The translations under genes and the position numbers were made by a program. Under the pieces are notes generated by a model that saw nothing but the letters and a program-made list of their open reading frames with translations, was not told where the DNA came from and made no database searches. Below, piece by piece: positions 1 to 10,127 of a DNA stretch of 64,000 nt. This stretch comes from Pseudomonas sp. GL-B-19 (GTDB taxonomy: Bacteria > Pseudomonadota > Gammaproteobacteria > Pseudomonadales > Pseudomonadaceae), in NCBI RefSeq assembly GCF_019956415.1, contig NZ_JAHBDK010000014.1, positions 62,001 through 126,000 of the forward strand, in the 5' to 3' direction. Within the stretch, counting starts at the first letter, position 1. Every line of letters begins with the position of its first letter.

Positions 1-42
1 TCGGGCAAGAAATTCAAGCATTGCCACGGGCAGATCCAGTAA
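1..42 (+). CDS. secA: SecA C-terminal end (partial)
   Basis: The first 13 codons read SGKKFKHCHGQIQ and then TAA. This is the tail of the zinc-binding SEC-C motif at the C terminus of the SecA preprotein translocase ATPase, where the cysteine/histidine cluster helps bind SecB and phospholipid. Only the last Cys-His pair is inside the window; the rest lies upstream. The secA-argJ order is the usual one in Pseudomonas, which supports the call despite the short fragment. Confidence 0.85.
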   Translation, partial: SGKKFKHCHGQIQ

Positions 43-69
43 AACCCGTTTCAAACGCTGAAATACCCG

Positions 70-102
70 CGCCGCGACCGGCATCAGCCGTCGCGGCGTT
101 TT
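70..102 (+). terminator. Rho-independent terminator of secA
   Basis: CGCCGCGAC (70-78) pairs with GTCGCGGCG (90-98), giving a 9-bp perfect GC-rich stem with an 11-nt loop followed by TTTT. It lies 28 nt after the secA stop and before argJ, so argJ probably has its own promoter in 100-150. Confidence 0.8.
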
Positions 103-165
103 GCCATTTAATACCACCGTCCATCGTATGACGGTGATGACTACATTTTTTTAAGGAGCGCATTC

Positions 166-1383
166 ATGGCTGTTGGTCTTGGTCCTTTGCCAACGTTGCA
201 CCCGGTTGCCGGTTTTGAACTCGGTATCGCCTCGGCTGGCATCAAGCGCCCGGGGCGCAAGGATGTTGTGGTCATGCGCTGTGCCGAAGGTTCCACCGTC
301 GCTGGCGTCTTCACGCTCAACGCCTTTTGCGCCGCGCCCGTGATCCTCGCCAAGCAACGTGTGCAAGGCCCGGTGCGTTACCTGTTGACCAACACTGGCA
401 ATGCCAACGCCGGCACCGGCGAACCCGGCCTGGCCGCTGCCGAGCGTACGTGCGCCAAACTGGCTGAGTTGACGGGCGTTGATGCCAGCCTGGTGCTGCC
501 GTACTCCACGGGTGTGATCGGTGAACCGCTGCCGGTCGAGAAAATCGAAGGCGCGCTGCAAGCGGCCCTCGACGACCTGTCGATCCACAACTGGGAAGCT
601 GCCGCCACCGGCATCATGACCACCGACACCCTGCCAAAGGGTGCCAGCCGCCAGTTCCAGCATGACGGTGTAACCATCACCGTCACCGGCATCAGCAAAG
701 GCGCGGGCATGATCCGTCCGAACATGGCGACCATGCTAGGCTACATCGCCACCGACGCCAAAGTCTCCCGTGACGTGCTGCAAAACCTGCTGCTGGACGG
801 TGCCAACAAGTCGTTCAACCGCATCACCATCGACGGCGACACCTCGACCAACGATTGCTGCATGCTGATCGCCACCGGTCAGGCTGCCTTGCCGGAGATC
901 ACCCGCACCGAAGGCGAATTGTTCGCCAAGCTCAAGCAAGCGGTGTTCGAGGTGTGCATGGACGTGGCTCAGGCCATCGTTCGCGACGGTGAAGGCGCCA
1001 CCAAGTTCGTCACCGTTGAAGTCAACGGCGGCGGCAATCACCAGGAATGCCTGGACGTCGGTTACACCGTGGCGCACTCGCCGCTGATCAAGACGGCCTT
1101 GTTCGCCTCCGATCCGAACTGGGGCCGTATTCTGGCTGCCGTCGGTCGTGCCGGCGTACCGAACCTGGACGTGAGCAAGATCGACGTGTTCCTCGGCGAG
1201 GTGTGCATTGCCAGCCAAGGCGCGCGCGCCGCGACTTACACCGAAGCCCAGGGCGCTGCGGTGATGCAGCAGGAAGAGATCACCATCCGTATCGAGTTGG
1301 GCCGCGGCGATTGCAGCGAAACCATCTGGACCACCGACTTGTCCCACGAATACGTGAAGATCAACGCCGAGTACCGTACTTAA
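166..1383 (+). CDS. argJ: Bifunctional ornithine acetyltransferase/N-acetylglutamate synthase
   Basis: A 405-residue protein of the ArgJ family. It moves the acetyl group from N-acetylornithine to glutamate in the cyclic arginine pathway, and in bifunctional forms also makes N-acetylglutamate from acetyl-CoA; it acts in the cytoplasm. ArgJ is made as a precursor that cuts itself before a threonine nucleophile. Here the motif is [15 protein letters not shown], with the Thr of MATM at about residue 189, so alpha and beta chains of about 188 and 217 residues are expected. The C-terminal [16 protein letters not shown] stretch is also typical. The start is preceded by AAGGAG at a good distance. 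The gene stands alone, between the secA terminator and a REPIN. Whether it also has the synthase activity cannot be read from sequence alone. Confidence 0.96.
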   Translation: MAVGLGPLPTLHPVAGFELGIASAGIKRPGRKDVVVMRCAEGSTVAGVFTLNAFCAAPVILAKQRVQGPVRYLLTNTGNANAGTGEPGLAAAERTCAKLAELTGVDASLVLPYSTGVIGEPLPVEKIEGALQAALDDLSIHNWEAAATGIMTTDTLPKGASRQFQHDGVTITVTGISKGAGMIRPNMATMLGYIATDAKVSRDVLQNLLLDGANKSFNRITIDGDTSTNDCCMLIATGQAALPEITRTEGELFAKLKQAVFEVCMDVAQAIVRDGEGATKFVTVEVNGGGNHQECLDVGYTVAHSPLIKTALFASDPNWGRILAAVGRAGVPNLDVSKIDVFLGEVCIASQGARAATYTEAQGAAVMQQEEITIRIELGRGDCSETIWTTDLSHEYVKINAEYRT

Positions 1384-1398
1384 GACCGAGTCGCCCCA

Positions 1399-1490
1399 AT
1401 CGCGAGCAGGCTCGCTCCCACAGTAGATTTCCATTGAACACAGATTTTGTGTACAGCAGGAAACAATGTGGGAGCGAGCCTGCTCGCGAT
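1399..1490. repeat. REPIN (inverted REP pair)
   Basis: Two oppositely oriented copies of a REP unit with the core GTGGGAGCGAGCCTGCTCGC (1399-1423 and 1467-1490) flank a spacer of about 43 nt. The pair starts 16 nt after the argJ stop and can fold into a long hairpin in RNA. Confidence 0.9.
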
Positions 1491-1546
1491 GACGGTCTTT
1501 CAGTCACCACAAGACTGGCCTGTACCCCATCAAAAAGGTCCCGAAC

Positions 1547-2179
1547 ATGAGCCTCCACCTGATCATCGGCGACAAACTGCATTCCTCCTGGTCCCTGCGC
1601 GGCGCACTGGCCCTCGACTTGACCGGCGCTGCCTACACCGAAGAACTGATCAAGCTGGGGCAACCGGACACCCGTGAGCGCCTGCTCAAGCATTCGCCGA
1701 CCGGTAAAGTCCCGCTGCTGAAAACCGAACACGGCACCATTGCCGATTCCCTGGCGATTGCCGAGTATCTGGCCGAGCAATTTCCCGAGGCGGGTCTCTG
1801 GCCAAAAGACACCGCCGCCCGTGCGCAGGCGCGTTCGGCCTGTGCGCAGATGCACGCCGGTTTTTTTGCCATGCGTGGCAACATGCCGTTCGACCTGAGC
1901 CGCGATGCACCGCTGTCGCAGGCGCCTGATGATGTTCAGGCCGACATCCAGCGCATGCTGGCGTTGTGGGCTGAATGCCGCGAGGCGGCGACCGACACCG
2001 GTCCTTTCCTGTTCGGTGGCGCGACCCTGGCCGATGCTTTCTTCGCCCCGATTGCCGTACGCCTGCGCACCTATCAGGTGAAATTGCCGGCAGCGGACGA
2101 GGCCTACGTCGAAACGATTTACCAATGGCCGGCTTTCAAGGCCTGGCAGAAAGCAGGTCTGGAGGAGGTTGGGCAGTGA
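1547..2179 (+). CDS. Glutathione S-transferase family protein
   Basis: A 210-residue protein with the two-domain GST layout: an N-terminal thioredoxin-like domain (about residues 1-80) and an all-helical C-terminal domain. The start MSLHLIIGDKLHSSWSLRGALAL places serines where the catalytic residue of many bacterial GSTs lies. KVPLLKTEHGTIADSLAIAEYL carries the cis-proline loop and the acidic-Ser glutathione-binding pair. Expected role: conjugating glutathione to electrophiles or a related isomerase/reductase reaction; the substrate is unknown. Its stop codon overlaps the GTG start of the next gene, so the two are probably translated together. Confidence 0.85.
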   Translation: MSLHLIIGDKLHSSWSLRGALALDLTGAAYTEELIKLGQPDTRERLLKHSPTGKVPLLKTEHGTIADSLAIAEYLAEQFPEAGLWPKDTAARAQARSACAQMHAGFFAMRGNMPFDLSRDAPLSQAPDDVQADIQRMLALWAECREAATDTGPFLFGGATLADAFFAPIAVRLRTYQVKLPAADEAYVETIYQWPAFKAWQKAGLEEVGQ

Positions 2180-3120
2180 AACGAGTCCATGTAGCCGCCG
2201 CCGTCATCCGTGATCACAGCGGCAAGATCCTCATTGCACGCCGTGCTGACACTCAGCATCAGGGTGGCTTGTGGGAGTTTCCCGGGGGCAAGGTTGAGGG
2301 CGACGAGTCGGTCGAAATCGCGCTGGCCCGTGAACTTCAGGAAGAGCTGGGCATTGTGGTCAACGCAGCGCGACCGCTGATCAAGGTTCATCACGACTAC
2401 CCGGACAAGCACGTGTTGCTGGATGTCTGGGAAGTCTCGGCCTTCACCGGCGAACCTCACGGCGCTGAAGGCCAGCCGTTGGAATGGGTGTCACCGCGCG
2501 ATCTGTTGAACTACGAGTTCCCGGCGGCCAACCAGCCAATCGTCGCTGCCGCACGCTTGCCGGCCGAATACTTGATTACCCCGCAAGACCTGGAAACCCC
2601 GGCCTTGCTGCGCGGCATTCAGAAGGCCATCGCGGGGGGGATCAAACTGATCCAGCTACGAGCGCCCAACGGCTACGATCCCAAATACCGCGATCTGGCG
2701 GTGGACGCGGCGGGGCTGTGTGCTGGCAAGGCGCAGCTGATGATCAAGGGGCCGTTCGAATGGCTCGGTGATTTTCCGTCCGCGGGTTGGCACATCACTT
2801 CGGCGCAGTTGCGTAAATACGCGGCGGCGGGGCGTCCACTGCCAGCATCGCGCTGGTTGGCAGCGTCGTGCCATAACGCGGAAGAACTGGCATTGGCCGA
2901 GCAGATGGGCGTGGACTTTGTGACCCTGTCGCCGGTGCAAAAGACCCAGACGCATCCAGAAGCGCAGCCGTTGGGTTGGGAGCAGGCTTCGGTGTTGATC
3001 GAGGGGTTCAGCAAGCCGGTGTTCCTGTTGGGCGGTGTTGGTCCGGCAGAGCGGCAGAAGGCCTGGGAAGCTGGGGCGCAGGGTGTGGCGGGGATTCGGG
3101 CGTTCTGGCCTGAGGCTTGA
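2176..3120 (+). CDS. mutT: Nudix hydrolase (MutT) fused to a ThiE-like domain
   Basis: A 314-residue fusion. Residues 1 to about 130 are a Nudix domain with the complete box GGKVEGDESVEIALARELQEEL followed by GI, as in MutT 8-oxo-dGTP diphosphatases that clear oxidised guanine nucleotides. Residues of about 140-314 resemble thiamine-phosphate synthase: QLRAP, HITSAQL, LAASCHN, SPVQKT and LLGGVG match the order of ThiE motifs, but several substrate-contact residues differ. The open frame extends upstream to 1975, but the GTG at 2176 is preferred because GGAGGAGG lies just before it, it gives the normal MutT start MKRVHVAAAVI, and it overlaps the GST stop (GTGA). Nudix activity is a safe inference; thiamine synthesis is not. 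Confidence 0.9.
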   Translation: MKRVHVAAAVIRDHSGKILIARRADTQHQGGLWEFPGGKVEGDESVEIALARELQEELGIVVNAARPLIKVHHDYPDKHVLLDVWEVSAFTGEPHGAEGQPLEWVSPRDLLNYEFPAANQPIVAAARLPAEYLITPQDLETPALLRGIQKAIAGGIKLIQLRAPNGYDPKYRDLAVDAAGLCAGKAQLMIKGPFEWLGDFPSAGWHITSAQLRKYAAAGRPLPASRWLAASCHNAEELALAEQMGVDFVTLSPVQKTQTHPEAQPLGWEQASVLIEGFSKPVFLLGGVGPAERQKAWEAGAQGVAGIRAFWPEA

Positions 3121-3140
3121 TTTTGCGATGATGCAACTGC

Positions 3141-3231
3141 CGCCATCGCGAGCAGGCTCACTCCCACAGTTGACCGAGTTCTTCCTGAAGAAATGCGATC
3201 CACTGTGGGAGCGAGCCTGCTCGCGATGGCG
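3141..3231. repeat. REPIN
   Basis: Inverted pair of the GTGGGAGCGAGC-type REP. The left arm has one change (CTCACTCCCA instead of CTCGCTCCCA). It lies between the convergent mutT and cobalamin adenosyltransferase genes and may serve as a two-way RNA end. Confidence 0.9.
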
Positions 3232-3247
3232 TCTTTGAATACGCCGA

Positions 3248-3829
3248 CTAAACCTGAGGTTTAGCAGCCGCCTGCCAAAGAATCTCGGAAACCCCCTGCC
3301 GCTTGGCAATCAACCGCGCCACCACAAACAACACATCCGACAACCGATTGATATACGCCAACCCAACCCCGGCGAGTGGTTCGATCGCATTCAACTGCTG
3401 GCACCGCCGCTCTGCACTGCGCGCCAGGCTTCTGCACACATGCGCCTGAGCGATCAGCGCTGAACCGCCCGGCAAAATGAAATTCTCCAGCGGCCCCAAC
3501 TCTTCATTCCACCGATCAATCGCCGCTTCCAGGCGTTCGATTTCCGCCGCGTCCAGCGCTTGGTACACCGGCATCGCCAGCTCGCCACCCAGGTCGAACA
3601 ACCGGTGCTGACAAGGCGCCAAAACCTCGATCACCTCGTTCAACCCCGGATACGTGACGCTTTCTGCGGCCAAGCCGGCCAGCAGCACGCCGATTTGACT
3701 GTTCAGCGAATCGACTTCGCCAATGGCCTCGATTCGCGGGTGGTCCTTGGGCACTCGGCGGCCATCTCCGAGCCCGGTTTCGCCTTTGTCGCCAGTGCGG
3801 GTGTAAATCTTCGACAAGCGAAAGCCCAT
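3248..3829 (-). CDS. PduO-type cob(I)alamin adenosyltransferase
   Basis: A 193-residue protein that moves the adenosyl group of ATP to cob(I)alamin or cob(I)yrinic acid a,c-diamide to make the coenzyme B12 form. The N terminus has the PduO-family ATP-binding signature YTRTGDKGETGLGDG, followed by HPRIEAIGEVDSLNSQIG. The C-terminal half has CRSLARSAERRC and YINRLSDVLFVVAR, both conserved in the family. It follows the sensor kinase gene by only 3 nt, so the two are in one minus-strand unit. No other cobalamin gene is in the window, so the link may reflect only shared transcription. Confidence 0.93.
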   Translation of the reverse strand: MGFRLSKIYTRTGDKGETGLGDGRRVPKDHPRIEAIGEVDSLNSQIGVLLAGLAAESVTYPGLNEVIEVLAPCQHRLFDLGGELAMPVYQALDAAEIERLEAAIDRWNEELGPLENFILPGGSALIAQAHVCRSLARSAERRCQQLNAIEPLAGVGLAYINRLSDVLFVVARLIAKRQGVSEILWQAAAKPQV

Positions 3830-3832
3830 GGG

Positions 3833-5869
3833 TTACCTCGATAGCTGATTGAGTTCTTGAGAGGAGACCGTCGTGCCCGACAAGGGCAGGCGCAAGGTGA
3901 AGCAGGTGCCTTGGCCCGGCGTCGATTGCACTTCCATCTGCCCCTTGTGATTGTTGGTGATGATGAAATAGGAGACTGATAGGCCCAAGCCAGTGCCCTG
4001 GCCGATTTCCTTGGTGGTGAAGAACGGTTCGAACGTGCGCTTGCGCACGCTTTCGCTCATGCCGATGCCATTGTCTTCGACCTGGATTTCCGCCCATGGC
4101 GGATTCAGTCGAGTACGCAGAATGATCCGCCCCGGTTCGCTGTCATCTTCACGCTGGTGAATGGCCTGGGCCGCGTTTTTCAACAGGTTGAGCAGCACTT
4201 GTTCCAGTTCGTTGGCTGTGCCGGGCACCGGGCCCAGAGCCGGATCGAAATGGCGAATGATCGCCTGGCCCTTGAAGTCAAAACCGATCGCCAGGTCGAA
4301 GTCATTACCGGCGATTTCCACCGCTTGATCGATCAGCGCGGGCAGGTCGCAGGGGGCCATTTGCCGGGTGCTGCGGCGGCTGAAGCTGAGCATGTGCGTG
4401 ACAATCTTCGCCGCGCGAGCGCCAGCCTGCTGAATGCCATCCAGCAATTGCGGCACTTCACGCACTTGCAGGTAGCGGTTGACCGTGTCCAGTTCGACAC
4501 CGATCTGCTCGGCCTGCTCCATGTTCTTCGGCAGATCAGGAGACAGGCGTCGGCGAATGTTCTGCACGTTATGCAGGATCGCGCCCAAAGGGTTATTGAT
4601 TTCGTGGGCCATGCCGGCGGCAAGGCCTCCGACCGAGAGCATTTTTTCCGACTGCACCATCATTTCTTCCAGGGACAGACGCTGGGTAATGTCATCGATC
4701 CGGATCACCACGCCGCGCCCGGCGCCGCCCATCAGCGGGTAAAAAGTCAGGGCGTAATGTTTGGGCTCATCATCCTTGAACCACGTTACCCGCTCGATCT
4801 TGGCCACGGTGTGCTGCTCGACGGTTTGCTTGAGCTGCGGCAGAAACGGCTTCAGCGGTTCGAAGGCGAGGAAGATCGGCTGGTTCAAGGCTTCGTCCAG
4901 GCGCGTGCCGGACAGGGCGCTGGCCTCTTGATTCCACTGGGTCACGTAAAGCTGTTCGTCGAGGGCGATCAGCGCCGATGGCATGGAGTCGATAATGCTG
5001 TTGAGGTAGTTCTGGAAGCCGGTGAGTTTTTTCTCAATCTTGCTGCGCACCTGGACTTCGAGTTCCAGCTTGCGATTGGTATGGCGCGTTTCTTCGGCCA
5101 GGCCCTGGGCCTGATCATAAGCGGCCTGGGAGTCGTCGCGGGCACGCTTGAGTTGCTGCTCCCGGGCTTCGATCCGCGAGAGCATGGTGTTGAACGCTTC
5201 GGCGAGGCTGCCGATTTCGTCGTGGTTGCCACGGGAGGCACGCAGCGCGTAGTTCTCTTCGCGGGTCACTTGCCGGGACAGTTCTTCGAGCTCATGGATA
5301 GGCCGTGTGATCAGGCGTTTGATTTGCCGGGCGATCACCAGCCACAACAGCACGCTGAAGATCAGAATGCCCAGGCTGGCGGTCAGCGTGCCGGTGTAGA
5401 ACGCCATTGGCAATTCGCTGCTGGCCACCAACAGTAAATGGCCGGGCTCGGTGCCGGGACGGGGCAGGGTGATCAGTTGATTACTGCGAAACTCGGTCGC
5501 TTGCCAGGCTTCAATGTGCTGATAGCGCCCCGGCAGACTCAGTTTGTCGCCATGCTGCAACTGCGCCAGCCGTTCGCCCTTGCCGTCATAAAGGGCTGCC
5601 GCACGCAGGGGTGAGTAACTGTCGAGTTCGTTGAGCAGGCGTTCGGCGTTTTGTGGCGACTTTAAGGCATCAGCCACCATGCTGGGGTTGGACACCAGTC
5701 GGCCAATGGTCTGTAAGGCTTGGGGCGCCATGCTTTCCTGGGAGATGTAATACGCCGCGCTAATGAACGTCAGGTTGGCGACCAGCAGTATGGTGATCAA
5801 CAGCACCAGCAGGGCAGCCAGTAACTTTTGGCCGACGGGGAGGTTTTCGAGGCGCTGGCGCAGTGGCAT
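3833..5869 (-). CDS. Membrane sensor histidine kinase (HAMP-PAS-HisKA-HATPase)
   Basis: A 678-residue two-component sensor. Order of parts: membrane helix near residues 14-36; periplasmic domain; second helix near 160-182; HAMP linker (RLITRPIHELEELSRQV); coiled coil; PAS domain (about 285-395, starting NYLNSIIDSMPSALIALDE); HisKA domain with the phosphorylated histidine at residue 422 (GMAHEINNPLGAILHN); and a HATPase domain with the N box (NELEQVLLNLLKNAAQAIH), DNGIG and GQGTGLGLS. The periplasmic part shows no family I recognise, so the signal is unknown. No response regulator gene is next to it. It lies 45 nt after panE and 3 nt before the adenosyltransferase gene, so all three may be co-transcribed. 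Confidence 0.93.
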   Translation of the reverse strand: MPLRQRLENLPVGQKLLAALLVLLITILLVANLTFISAAYYISQESMAPQALQTIGRLVSNPSMVADALKSPQNAERLLNELDSYSPLRAAALYDGKGERLAQLQHGDKLSLPGRYQHIEAWQATEFRSNQLITLPRPGTEPGHLLLVASSELPMAFYTGTLTASLGILIFSVLLWLVIARQIKRLITRPIHELEELSRQVTREENYALRASRGNHDEIGSLAEAFNTMLSRIEAREQQLKRARDDSQAAYDQAQGLAEETRHTNRKLELEVQVRSKIEKKLTGFQNYLNSIIDSMPSALIALDEQLYVTQWNQEASALSGTRLDEALNQPIFLAFEPLKPFLPQLKQTVEQHTVAKIERVTWFKDDEPKHYALTFYPLMGGAGRGVVIRIDDITQRLSLEEMMVQSEKMLSVGGLAAGMAHEINNPLGAILHNVQNIRRRLSPDLPKNMEQAEQIGVELDTVNRYLQVREVPQLLDGIQQAGARAAKIVTHMLSFSRRSTRQMAPCDLPALIDQAVEIAGNDFDLAIGFDFKGQAIIRHFDPALGPVPGTANELEQVLLNLLKNAAQAIHQREDDSEPGRIILRTRLNPPWAEIQVEDNGIGMSESVRKRTFEPFFTTKEIGQGTGLGLSVSYFIITNNHKGQMEVQSTPGQGTCFTLRLPLSGTTVSSQELNQLSR

Positions 5870-5914
5870 CAGGTTCGTCGCTGAAAAGGAACAAGTGGCC
5901 AGCGTAGCCGCTGC

Positions 5915-7458
<1,544 letters not shown>

Positions 7459-7478
7459 CCTTATCAATGCGGGAACCC

Positions 7479-7573
7479 TGTGGGAGCGAGCCTGCTCGCG
7501 AAAGCGGTGTGTCATTCAAAAGTGATGTCGACTGATATGCCCTCTTCGCCGGCAAGCCGGTCTCGCTCCCACC
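7479..7573. repeat. REPIN with two unlike arms
   Basis: The left arm is of the GTGGGAGCGAGCCTGC type, while the right arm has CTTCGCCGGCAAGCCGG, which belongs to a second REP class. It lies between yajQ and mscS; the mscS ribosome binding site comes 15 nt later. Confidence 0.85.
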
Positions 7574-7602
7574 CGGATTGCGCTTAACCCAGGAGAAAGT
7601 AG

Positions 7603-8445
7603 ATGGATTTGAATACTGAAGTGGACAATCTGGTCAAGGCCTCTCAGGCCTGGATCCCGATGATCATGGAATACGGCAGTCGTGTACTGCTGGCAGTGAT
7701 CACCCTGGCCGTCGGCTGGTGGCTGATCAATAAAGTGACGGAAAAGCTCGGCGGCCTGTTGGCGCTGCGTAACGCCGACCTTGCGCTGCAAGGGTTCATC
7801 AGCAGCCTGGCTAATATCATTCTCAAGGTTTTGCTGATCGTCAGCGTAGCGTCGATGATCGGTGTGGAAACCACGTCGTTCGTCGCGGCCATCGGTGCGG
7901 CGGGGCTGGCCATTGGTCTGGCCTTGCAGGGCAGCCTGGCAAACTTCGCCGGCGGCGTGTTGATTCTGCTGTTTCGCCCGTTCCGGATCGGTGACTGGAT
8001 CGAAGCCCAAGGTGTTGCCGGTACTGTCGACAGCATTCAGATCTTCCACACCGTACTGCGTACCGGCGATAACAAAACCATCATCGTGCCTAACGGCAAC
8101 TTGTCGAACGGCATCATCACCAATACCAATCGTCAACCAACGCGCAAAGTGGTGTTTGACGTGGGTGTGGACTACGAAGCGGACTTGCAGAAGGCCCGTG
8201 AAGTTTTGCTGGAGCTGGCCAAAGATCCGCGTGTATTGACAGATCCGGCACCTCAGGCGGTGGTTTCTACTCTGGGTGACAGTTCGATCACTCTTTCGCT
8301 TCGGGTCTGGGTAAAGACAGCCGACTACTGGGATGTGATGTTCATGTTTAACGAACAGTCCCGCGATCGTTTGAAAACTGCCGGTGTTGATGTTCCGTTG
8401 CCACAGCGGATGATTCGTGTGGTTCAGGAATCTGCGGTGCAGTGA
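7603..8445 (+). CDS. mscS: Small-conductance mechanosensitive channel MscS
   Basis: A 280-residue inner-membrane channel that opens when membrane tension rises after osmotic downshock. There are three membrane helices near the N terminus. The third, pore-lining helix is visible as AAIGAAGLAIGLALQGSLANFAGG, with the alternating Gly/Ala pattern typical of MscS, followed by the beta domain (FRIGDWIEAQGVAGTVDSIQ, VPNGNLSNGIITN) and the C-terminal cytoplasmic vestibule. The length is close to E. coli MscS. The start follows AGGAGAAAG. A hairpin 12 nt after the stop probably ends transcription. Confidence 0.95.
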   Translation: MDLNTEVDNLVKASQAWIPMIMEYGSRVLLAVITLAVGWWLINKVTEKLGGLLALRNADLALQGFISSLANIILKVLLIVSVASMIGVETTSFVAAIGAAGLAIGLALQGSLANFAGGVLILLFRPFRIGDWIEAQGVAGTVDSIQIFHTVLRTGDNKTIIVPNGNLSNGIITNTNRQPTRKVVFDVGVDYEADLQKAREVLLELAKDPRVLTDPAPQAVVSTLGDSSITLSLRVWVKTADYWDVMFMFNEQSRDRLKTAGVDVPLPQRMIRVVQESAVQ

Positions 8446-8457
8446 TTGTTTTTTGAT

Positions 8458-8486
8458 CATGTCTGACTATTTGGTCAGGCATGTTT
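8458..8486 (+). terminator. Likely terminator of mscS
   Basis: CATGTCTGAC (8458-8467) pairs with GTCAGGCATG (8474-8483), a 10-bp stem with one G-T pair and a 6-nt loop, followed by TTT. The weak U tract keeps confidence moderate. Confidence 0.55.
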
Positions 8487-8526
8487 CTCACGGATTTGAT
8501 CGTTTTAACGCATTGTTTCCAGCCAA

Positions 8527-8557
8527 CGAAAAAAGGCCCATCCGAAGATGGGCCTTT
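8527..8557 (-). terminator. Rho-independent terminator of oprD
   Basis: AAAGGCCCATC (8532-8542) and GATGGGCCTTT (8547-8557) form an 11-bp perfect stem with a 4-nt loop. Read on the minus strand it ends in six Ts, directly after the oprD stop. Confidence 0.85.
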
Positions 8558-8587
8558 CTTTGATTACCGGGTGCTAACTTTCTGCAA

Positions 8588-9934
8588 TTACAGAATGTTG
8601 AGCGGGTAGTCGGTGATCAGGCGGAACTCTTTGATATCGCCTTCGCCTTCGTCAGCATTGGCGTAGTGCCATGCTTGACGGATGCGGAAGGACAGATCTT
8701 TGGCTGGGCCGGATTGAACCACGTACTTGGCTTCAAAGTTGATTTCGTGGTGTTTGCCGTCTTCGCCGTACAGACCAGCGTAAGCGCTGCCCGCTGGAGT
8801 CTTGGTGCCGTCGATGTTCCAACCATCCACGTAACGGGTCATGAAGCTCAGGCCAGGTACACCATATTCAGCCATTTTCAGGTCGTAACGGGCTTGTACC
8901 GATTTCTCGCCAGGACCGTTGAAGTCGGAGTACTGGATGGAGTTGGCGAGGAAAATCGAGTCGCCACCGCGGTTGTTCTTGCCCACGCCGATGTAGTCGA
9001 ACGGAGTATCGCCGTTAACCTTCTGGAAGCCCAGGGTCAGGGTGTGCGCATTCAGGAACGAGTAAGCAGCAGCCAGCGAGAAGGCGGTGTTGCTGATTTC
9101 GCCTGCGTTAGCGTCGCCGGTGTCCTGAGTGTTGTAGATGTTACCGTCGAAGTTCAACGACTGAGTGCCACCCAGTGCGAGGGTGTAGTTCGCGTTGGCG
9201 TAGTACTGGTTCCAGATGTTATCGAGCTTGGCACCGTAGAACGAAAGGCTCAGTGCATCGGTGGCGCCCCATTTGATGCCTGCGTAGTCGATGTTGTCGG
9301 CTTCTACGCCAGCGTACGTTGCAAACAGGCCGCCGTCACGGGCGTTTTTGTCCTGGCTGGTCGCCGAGTAGAAGTGACCGCCTTCCATGTCAATGTTGTT
9401 GAATTCGCTGCTCTGCAGTTGGAAACCGCTGGCAGTTTGAGGAAGGATACGGGAACCGCCAACAGCGAACACTGGAGCAGTGCTTGGCTGCATGTCACCG
9501 GCTTTCAGCTCGGTTTTCGATACGCGAACTTTAACGGCGCCGCCGGCTTTGCCTTGGCTGTCGTTGACATGGCGATTGCCATTAGCGTTAGCGGTATCGC
9601 TACGGCTCATGTTGCCGGTGCCACCGGTGCCGTCGCCACCATCCAGTTTGATTGCCAGGTAACCGAATGTATCAACGCCAACGCCAATCAGGCCCTTGGT
9701 GTAACCGGAGCTGTAGTTGCCCCAGATGCCCTGGGTCCAGTCTTTCTGGTCGTTGGCGCCATTTTTGTTGTCACGGTTGAAGTAGTAGTTGCGAACCAGC
9801 AAGTTCAGCGAGCTGTCTTCAACAAAACCTTTGGCTTCAGCCTGGTCACTTACGAAAGGTGCGGCCGTAGCCAACTGAGTACTGGCTGCTGCTGCAACTG
9901 CCAGTGCGATGGTGCTCCACTTCATCACGCGCAT
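8588..9934 (-). CDS. oprD: OprD family outer-membrane porin
   Basis: A 448-residue outer-membrane channel for basic amino acids and small peptides; in P. aeruginosa OprD is also the entry route for carbapenems. Signal peptide: MRVMKWSTIALAVAAAASTQ up to about ATA, with mature protein near APFVSDQAEAKG. Stretches shared with P. aeruginosa OprD include FVSDQAEAKGF, SSLNLLVRNYYFNRD, AGGAVKVRVSKTEL, ILPQTASGFQLQSSEFN, IFLANSIQYSDFNGPGEKS, YVVQSGPAKDLSFRIRQAWH and the end YPLNIL. The frame extends to 9976, but the ATG at 9934 is chosen because AAAGGAGC lies 8 nt upstream. Two TGTCGC boxes 21 bp apart lie upstream (10086, 10107), which fits ArgR control. Among OprD paralogues this looks like OprD itself. 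Confidence 0.92.
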   Translation of the reverse strand: MRVMKWSTIALAVAAAASTQLATAAPFVSDQAEAKGFVEDSSLNLLVRNYYFNRDNKNGANDQKDWTQGIWGNYSSGYTKGLIGVGVDTFGYLAIKLDGGDGTGGTGNMSRSDTANANGNRHVNDSQGKAGGAVKVRVSKTELKAGDMQPSTAPVFAVGGSRILPQTASGFQLQSSEFNNIDMEGGHFYSATSQDKNARDGGLFATYAGVEADNIDYAGIKWGATDALSLSFYGAKLDNIWNQYYANANYTLALGGTQSLNFDGNIYNTQDTGDANAGEISNTAFSLAAAYSFLNAHTLTLGFQKVNGDTPFDYIGVGKNNRGGDSIFLANSIQYSDFNGPGEKSVQARYDLKMAEYGVPGLSFMTRYVDGWNIDGTKTPAGSAYAGLYGEDGKHHEINFEAKYVVQSGPAKDLSFRIRQAWHYANADEGEGDIKEFRLITDYPLNIL

Positions 9935-10010
9935 CGTGATTTGCTCCTTTGGTTTTAGAAGAGTACTGCCGTCCACCTGATTTATTATCTGGGCGGCTCT
10001 TTCTTTTTGT

Positions 10011-10037
10011 GTCGGCGCAAACTTATATCACGCCGAC
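10011..10037 (-). promoter_or_regulatory. Inverted repeat upstream of oprD
   Basis: GTCGGCG (10011-10017) and CGCCGAC (10031-10037) are a perfect 7-bp inverted repeat with a 13-nt AT-rich spacer, about 80-100 nt before the oprD ATG. It could be an operator or a leader hairpin; the binding factor is unknown. Confidence 0.4.
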
Positions 10038-10085
10038 TCTATTGGCGATACTTGCGTATCCATCCTTTCGGCTTCTTTACGACCC

Positions 10086-10127
10086 TGTCGCAAACAAGTC
10101 GGTAGATGTCGCAAATTTACAGCATTA
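10086..10127. promoter_or_regulatory. Putative ArgR box for oprD
   Basis: TGTCGC occurs at 10086-10091 and 10107-10112, exactly 21 bp apart. The published P. aeruginosa ArgR half-site is TGTCGC-N8-AA-N5, also a 21-bp tandem unit, and oprD is a known ArgR target. The AA part is not matched in either copy, so the call rests on the hexamers and spacing. Confidence 0.5.
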
